Shown here piece after piece: positions 8,832 to 13,362 of a stretch of DNA of 13,362 nt; the stretch's first letter is position 1; every line of letters begins with the position of its first letter. Location: assembly GCA_015501585.1 (NCBI GenBank), contig JADNRY010001276.1, positions 1-13,362 of the forward strand. The letters run 5' to 3'. Both the position numbers and the translations under genes were made by a program. The notes below the pieces were generated by a model that was not told where the DNA came from, ran no database searches, and saw only the letters and a list, made by a program, of their open reading frames with translations. This stretch comes from Rhodocollybia butyracea. Lineage: Eukaryota; Basidiomycota; Agaricomycetes; Agaricales; Omphalotaceae.

Positions 8832-10027
8832 ATGCTTGTCTTCTTCCGCCCATCAAAAGTTGGAACCAGTACCCTCGGCCTGAACCCTGGTCTTCGTTAT
8901 GTGTCTACAGCTACAGTAGCACAACCAAAACTTTTTATCAAATCGCCAAAGATTCGAACCAGGGCCTACAGCCTATTACCCGTATTTCTAAATCCCCGTT
9001 ACTAGTATGCATCTACTTTGACCACATCGAAACGTACTTTACCAGATTCTGAACAAGAAACAAAAAGTTACTCAGTGCTTCCCAGAGTTCGTTGGTCGTA
9101 TCTCTCCCTTATACTAGCTCTAATGAATGGAAATGCAGTTCTTGGATGACAAGTTTCCTAGAGCACAAAATATCTCCACACTCGATCCTTCCAGGCTTGT
9201 CGCGTCAGATTTTATTGAATGTAAAGACCACTGGAACATTACAGTTCGCTACTGCTGCATTTCCATGATTTTCTGCAGATACAGCAGGGTTCCTGAAGCC
9301 GCTTTTCCACCTGAAACCCGTGGCTTTCTGTACCTCCACCGGCCAGACGGTGTACACCCGTGTGCTGCAACTTTACGGTTTAGAATCTGTGATAAAAGCT
9401 TACACCCCAGGAATCTTTCGTCAGAGGCCAAGACCTGCTTTTATCCAAAGACACGCCTTGGAAATTTAACCTGTTCACGCTGTTCGTCACGAAGCGGACA
9501 AGGAATTCTCGGGAGATGTCTTCTCCTGGATCAGTTGTTGTCAGTGGAGACGATAAGCAGATGGACAATCTGGTAGATAACCTTGAAGGGGAGGGGAAGG
9601 GGAAGAGGACGAGGTTTGAAGCTGGTGTTTTCGTTCGGGCAGCCATTTAGTATATCGATGAAGCAGGGCGCGACGTGTTTGAGATTTGTGAATATCAATA
9701 CGGGTAAGCTGGAAACATGGCACAATTCATACTAACATAGCGAGTAAGTTTCTCTAGCCCCAATTTGTGTTGTTCTCCCTAACACCTTTCTCAGATTGCA
9801 ATGACAAAACCCTCTCATGCACTGTGTGCATAGAGTACGACCCACACGCCGAGTATCATATGGTATTACGAATTCTACAAATCCCGAAACCGTTCCATGG
9901 CCAAACACATTTCAACGAAGGCGATATCATGCCATTCAAAATTAAGAAGCGGTTTCCAGTCAGCGATGTAGTGGACGCACTACTTCGACAGTCGCCTTCG
10001 CTATCATCCTCTCACCGGATCAGTTAA
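8832..10027 (+). pseudogene. Tandem-family protein, copy B (broken)
   Basis: Exon 1 8832-9086 starts at ATG 8832 and is one continuous frame: MLVFFRPSKVGTSTLG..., then RYVSTAT, then a second RYAST-type site. It is interrupted by an in-frame TAG (9003-9005) within a 6-base insertion absent from A, C and D. Intron 1 9087-9138 (GTTCGT, CTAAT, TGCAG). Exon 2 9139-9743 keeps LDPSRLVASDFIECKDHW and CRYSRVPEAAFPP but loses one base near 9400-9410 and has further gaps, ending in a false stop at 9574-9576. Intron 2 9744-9794. Exon 3 9795-10027 is open (CTVCIEYDPH, NEGDIMPFK, VVDALLRQSPSLSS) with a shifted end. The unbroken 42-residue N-terminus without acidic residues is the clearest mitochondrial-presequence-like sequence in the array. 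Not functional as read. Confidence 0.8.
9000..9007. other. TACTAGTA octamer, possible excision footprint
   Basis: In copies A and D this place reads CG[TC]TATGC; copy B reads CGTTACTAGTATGC. The extra bases can be written as TA-CTAG-TA, a duplicated TA target with four residual bases, which is the usual form of a Tc1/mariner-type excision footprint. It puts the stop codon into exon 1 of copy B. Simple insertion is the alternative. Confidence 0.45.
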
Positions 10028-10500
10028 CTTCGACATCGACTTAGTGGGGGACTTTTAGAGCTTATTTGATGGAGTCGCTTATCCGATTGAAGTTTTTTGC
10101 TTTCAGTGGAATCGTCACTGGTTTGGTGCTGTTGTCCTCGGCGGTTGTCACCAAGACGCTGCCATCCCAGCAATTTCTGCATCCGAAAGTTGAGTGGGGA
10201 AGCAGGAAGGCGTAACGAGACGGAAACGATGGACTGACTACTGGTCCGAGCCGGCGGCGGTATTTTTGGAATGGAGGTAATGGAACAATATGCTGGGTTG
10301 AGGGGTAAATCGACCAATCCATGGTTTTATGGAAGTGAGGGAAAGACGCTGCCGCGTAGGCACCAAGATTGTTGTGCCGTATACGTAGGTCCATAGATGA
10401 TCGATCTAGAGAGTAGCCAGTACTTGCGTAGTTCTCTGGAGATTTTGTTATACTAATTCTTGTGGCTACCATAGTTGAGTATAAATGATTGACGGGTTGG
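10028..10500 (+). other. Conserved 3' flank and spacer after copy B
   Basis: Homologous to the flanks after A and C. An open frame from ATG 10070 reads MESLIRLKFFAFSGIVTGLV and continues through LLSSAVVTKTLP, a credible single membrane segment, ending at a TAA at about 10214-10216. The equivalent region in A is also partly hydrophobic in a matching frame (RLKIFRF, TKTL), but in C the frame is broken. The remainder up to 10500 is non-coding spacer sharing gagtagccagta and tgcgtagtt with the spacer after A. Confidence 0.4.
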
Positions 10501-10517
10501 CAATTTGGGCGCCTAAA
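10501..10517 (+). promoter_or_regulatory. Conserved upstream element, copy C
   Basis: CAATTTGGGCGCCTAAA, one substitution from the A/B element over its first 15 bases, starting 26 bases before ATG 10527. Confidence 0.5.
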
Positions 10518-10526
10518 AAATGTTCT

Positions 10527-11759
10527 ATGCTTGTCTTCTTCCGCCCACCAAACGTTTGGAATCAGTAGCCTCAATCTGAAACCTGGCTTTCGTTATGTGT
10601 CTACAGCTACAAAATCACAACCGAAACTATCCATCAAAATCGCTAAAAATTCGAACCACGGCCTACAGCCTATTACCCGTCTTTCCAAATCCTCGTTACG
10701 CATCTACTTCAACCACCTCGAAACATACTTTACCAGATTCTGAACAAGAAATTGAAAAATACCCGATGGTTTTTAGAGTTTGTGGCTGTATTTCGCCCTT
10801 ATGCTAGCACTAAAGAATGGCAATACAGCACTCGAATGGCATGAACTTTGTTTAGAGCACAAAACATCTCCACACTCGATCCTTCTAGGCTCGTCGCATC
10901 AGATTTTATTGAGATAGGCGAAAACCAATGGCGTATCGGAGTCCGCTACCGCCGCATTTCTGTCATTTTCTGGGGATACGTTGAATCTCTACCATTTCCA
11001 CCTGAAAACCGCGGATTCCTGTACCTTCACCAGCTTACCGCGGTGTACATCCATGTGCTGCGACTTTACGGTTCAGAGTCTGTGATAACGACTTGCAGCC
11101 TCAAGAATCTTTTGCCAGAGGGAAAGACTTGCTTTTACCCAAAGGCACGCCTTGGAAGTTGACCCTGGTACAGCTGCTCATGTCGGCGTGGACAAGAAAT
11201 TTTTCGGGAGGGTCTTCTCCTGGACAAGTGGTGTTGCCACTGGAGGCGATAAGATCATGTGGATAATCTGGTGAATAGTCTTGTGAACGAGGGAAAGAAG
11301 GGAAAGAGGTTGAGCCTCGAGGATTGCTGTTTTCGTTTTGGACAGCCATTTAGGATTTCGATGATGCACAAGATATCGTTTTTTGAGTTTTGTGGATTTA
11401 AGAACAGTAAGCTCAATGGTGGGGGAGTTTATACTCGGATAGCGGGTAAGTTTTTTTTTTTTCTCTAAATCCCAATTAGGGCTGTTCTCTTAATAACGCC
11501 CTTCTCAGATTGCACTGACAAAACACTCGTATGTACCATGTGTGTAGAGTACCACCCACACGCCAAAAATCGCATCGTATTCCGGATTCTACAAATCCCG
11601 AAACAGCTCCATGGCAAAACGCGCTACAATGAAGGCGATATCATGCCGTTCAAACCCAGAACCAATTTTGCAGTCCGTGATGTGGTGGATGCGCTGCTTC
11701 GACAGTCCCCCTCGCTATCATCACTATCCTCTTACTCGGATCAGTCAGGGAACTCTTAG
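10527..11759 (+). pseudogene. Tandem-family protein, copy C (broken)
   Basis: The 5' end matches copy B (ATG CTT GTC TTC TTC CGC) but an extra T near 10555 and an extra A near 10637 shift exon 1. Intron 1 10778-10828 keeps GTTTGT, CTAAA at the branch position and ATACAG. Exon 2 10829-11445 has one base too many before the conserved AQNISTLDPSRLVAS, then shifts near 11035 (after GFLYLHQL), and again around 11200-11255. Intron 2 11446-11508 includes a long T run after the donor. Exon 3 11509-11759 is intact: DCTDKTLVCTMCVEYHPH, RILQIPKQLHGKT, NEGDIMPFKP, VVDALLRQSPSLSS and the same final TAG as copy A. The last exon is therefore better kept than the rest. In exon 2 it is closest to A (IGVRYRRISVI, PFPPENRGFLYLH). 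Confidence 0.8.
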
Positions 11760-12207
11760 AGCTTGCCAGTCAGATCCTGCCTGGTTTCGTCTCCGATTAA
11801 AGATGTTTGAATTTCGATGAAATCTTGTTTGCCACTGGTTCGGCGTTGTTGTCCTCAGCGGTTGTCACTAAGTAAGTCGCTACGGTCTCAGCAGTTTCTG
11901 CAGCTGAAAGCTGGGCGGAAAGGTCGACGGAGTAGGAAGGAAAGAAGGATCTATGACGCGTAACAAGACGGAAACGATGGAATGACTACCGTTCCGATCC
12001 GACAGTGGTATTTCGGAATGGACGAAGGAAGGAAGGAAGAACTGGTGCGGTCCCATATGGATAGCTCGATAATGAGCTCAACCAAATCCATTGAATTACG
12101 AAAGTGGGAGGAGCAAGACGCTGTCGCGTAGAATTATGGGTCTAGAGAGAGTTGCGTAGTTTTCTTTAGCCTATAGTATTGCCGGGAAAACGGTCCGGCC
12201 GTTGTCC
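11760..12207 (+). other. Conserved 3' flank and spacer after copy C
   Basis: Aligns with the flank after A (shared AATCTTGTTTGCCACTGG) and in part with B (GTTGTCCTC.GCGGTTGTCAC). The hydrophobic frame seen in A is stopped here by TGA and TAA. The spacer toward D is shorter than the others and contains GGTCCGGCCG near 12191, otherwise seen before copy A. No separate gene. Confidence 0.4.
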
Positions 12208-12219
12208 GGGGCGCTTAAT
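12208..12219 (+). promoter_or_regulatory. Conserved upstream element, copy D (diverged)
   Basis: GGGGCGCTTAAT, the more conserved right half of the upstream element; the CAATTT half is changed to GTTGTCC. The spacing to ATG 12228 is kept. Confidence 0.4.
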
Positions 12220-12227
12220 AAAGCCGT

Positions 12228-13330
12228 ATGTTTGTTCGAAAACTCTCACCAAAAGCTGGAACCAGTACCCTCAGCCCGAAACTTAGTCTTCTCAATGATC
12301 GCCATGTGTCTACAGCTACAGAAACACGGTCAAAACTGTTATTCAAATCGCCAAAAATCAGACCTCCAACCTCCAACTTGTTCCCTGACTTTCTAAATCC
12401 TCGCTATGCATCTACTTCCACCGCTTCGGAACTCATTTTACCAGATCCTGAACAAGAAACAGACAAATCCCCAGTGACTTTTAGGGTTTGTGGTTGTACT
12501 TCGCCCTTGTATTAGCACTAATGAATGGAAACACAGTTCCCGAGTAGTTATGGCAGGGACTTTTCTAAAACACAAAATATCTCCACACTCGATCCTTCCA
12601 GGCTGGTCGCGTCAGATTTCATTGACTGCAAAGACCAATGGCACCTTTCAGTCCGCTACCGCCGCATTTCCGTGATTTTCTGCAGATACAGCAGGGTTCC
12701 TGACACCGCTTTTCCACCTGGAACCCGCGGATATCTGTACCTCCACCGGCCAGACGGTATACACCCGTGTGCCGCGACTTTACGGTTTAGAATCTGTGAT
12801 AGACGCTTACCACCTCAAGAATCTTTTGCCAGAGGGAAAGACCTGCTTTCATACACAGGCGCGCCTTGGGAATTGACCATGTTGAAGCTGTTTATATTGG
12901 AGTGCATAAGGAATTTTCGGGAGGGTCTTCTCCATGATAAGATGATGTCGCTGGAGGCGATAGAACAGATGGATAAGCTGGTGGATGTAGTTGTGGAAGA
13001 GGGAAAGAAGGGCCAAAAGATAAGGTCGAAGCTGGTATTTTCGTTTGGGCAGTCGTTTAGCATTCCGATGGGGCAGCTGACGTCGACTTTCAATTTTGTG
13101 AATTTGGAGACGGGTAGGCTGGAACATGGTACAGTTCGTACTAGGATAGCGAGTAAGTTTTTCTTTGGTCCCTAATCCCAATTCATGTTGTTCTCTTAAC
13201 ATCTTTCTCAGAATGCACAGACAGAACACTCTCATACACCTTGCGCATAGAGTACAACCCACACACCAACATCGCATCGCGTTACGGATTCTACACATCC
13301 AAAAAAGCGCCACGGCAAAACGCTTTATAA
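12228..13330 (+). CDS. Tandem-family protein, copy D (shifted near the end)
   Basis: Exon 1 12228-12485 (86 codons, open), intron 12486-12536 (GTTTGT, CACTAATG branch, CACAG), exon 2 12537-13152, intron 13153-13211, exon 3 from 13212. Splicing is in phase 0 then phase 1. The N-terminus MFVRKLSPKAGTSTLSPKL is basic and Ser/Thr-rich, followed by RHVSTAT and later RYASTSTA, which looks like a mitochondrial targeting signal. Exon 2 is complete: LDPSRLVASDFIDCKDQW, VRYRRISVIF, RGYLYLHRPDGIHPCAATL, RFRICD, ESFARGKDLL, LVFSFGQSF. In exon 3, CCAAC near 13268 replaces CCAAAC of copy A; this one-base loss leads to a stop at 13328-13330, giving about 330 residues instead of roughly 380. The homologous exon continues to the window edge in the other frame. 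Best guide to the full gene structure; whether functional is uncertain. Confidence 0.65.
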
Positions 13331-13362
13331 TGAAGGCGATATCATTCCTCTCCAACGTTACA
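13331..13362 (+). pseudogene. Out-of-frame remainder of copy D exon 3
   Basis: Continues the family sequence (TGAAGGCGATATCAT, the NEGDI block) past the premature stop, cut by the window edge. Confidence 0.7.

Larger units (their letters stand above)
7036..13362 (+). repeat. Tandem array of four paralogous gene units
   Basis: Four head-to-tail units, each with an upstream element, three exons, two short introns and a similar 3' flank. Using the exon 2 landmark (CACAAAA[CT]ATCTC) the copies are offset by about 1775, 1694 and 1713 bases (7386, 9161, 10855, 12568). The similarity covers exons, introns and spacers, so whole units were duplicated, not cDNAs. The last unit runs off the right edge, so more copies may follow. 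Exon 2 lengths are 622, 605, 617 and 616. Confidence 0.95.

Noticed and set aside
8941..8962. GATTCGAACC as a tRNA T-loop
   Set aside because: It is part of the repeated family exon 1 and no cloverleaf can be built around it.
12849..13355. Minus-strand 168-codon ORF
   Set aside because: Antisense shadow of copy D exons 2-3; it crosses the conserved intron and is not kept in the other copies.
1..13362. CRISPR array, bacterial operon or prophage
   Set aside because: No regularly spaced short repeats; the spliceosomal introns and hydrophobin show eukaryotic fungal DNA.

Overview
The window looks like genomic DNA from a mushroom-forming basidiomycete (Agaricomycetes). The evidence is a class I hydrophobin interrupted by two introns of about 50 bases, several other short GT-AG introns with CTAAY/CTGAY branch points, and a fungal BAHD-like acyltransferase. 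Nothing bacterial is present: no operons and no Shine-Dalgarno pattern. The species cannot be named from the sequence.

Layout. Positions 1-1913 hold little: a small tandem repeat, and one broken plus-strand exon (872-1350) of an unrecognised protein that ends at a GTAAGT donor. Positions 1914-3355 are a fungal acyltransferase (HxxxD family) with a recognisable intron but at least three frame breaks. Positions 3911-4123 are a detached fragment of the gene family that fills the right half of the window. It abuts the start codon of a truncated hydrophobin pseudogene (4124-4385). A complete class I hydrophobin gene follows at 4841-5279 (three exons, 113 residues, all eight Cys). Positions 5280-7035 carry a probable decayed minus-strand gene and no confident gene.

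From about 7036 to the right edge is a tandem array of four copies (A-D, period about 1.7 kb) of one three-exon gene family. I do not recognise a characterised function for it. Its central domain resembles lineage-restricted hypothetical proteins of Agaricales (from memory, unchecked). In every copy a short first exon is joined by a 51-52 base intron to the long second exon; this exon is easy to miss because it is not one ORF with the rest. The first exon encodes what looks like a mitochondrial presequence, with two successive RY-[VA]-S-T motifs. Copy A is best preserved over exons 2-3. D is open through exons 1-2 but shifted in exon 3. B and C are clearly broken.

The copies are mosaics: A and C pair in exon 2, B and D pair in exon 2, but A/D and B/C pair at the 5' end, as expected from block duplication plus unequal exchange or gene conversion. 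Overall this is a gene-poor, decaying, duplication-rich accessory region. The only gene that looks fully intact is the hydrophobin, a secreted surface-coat protein. No shared pathway between the genes is evident.
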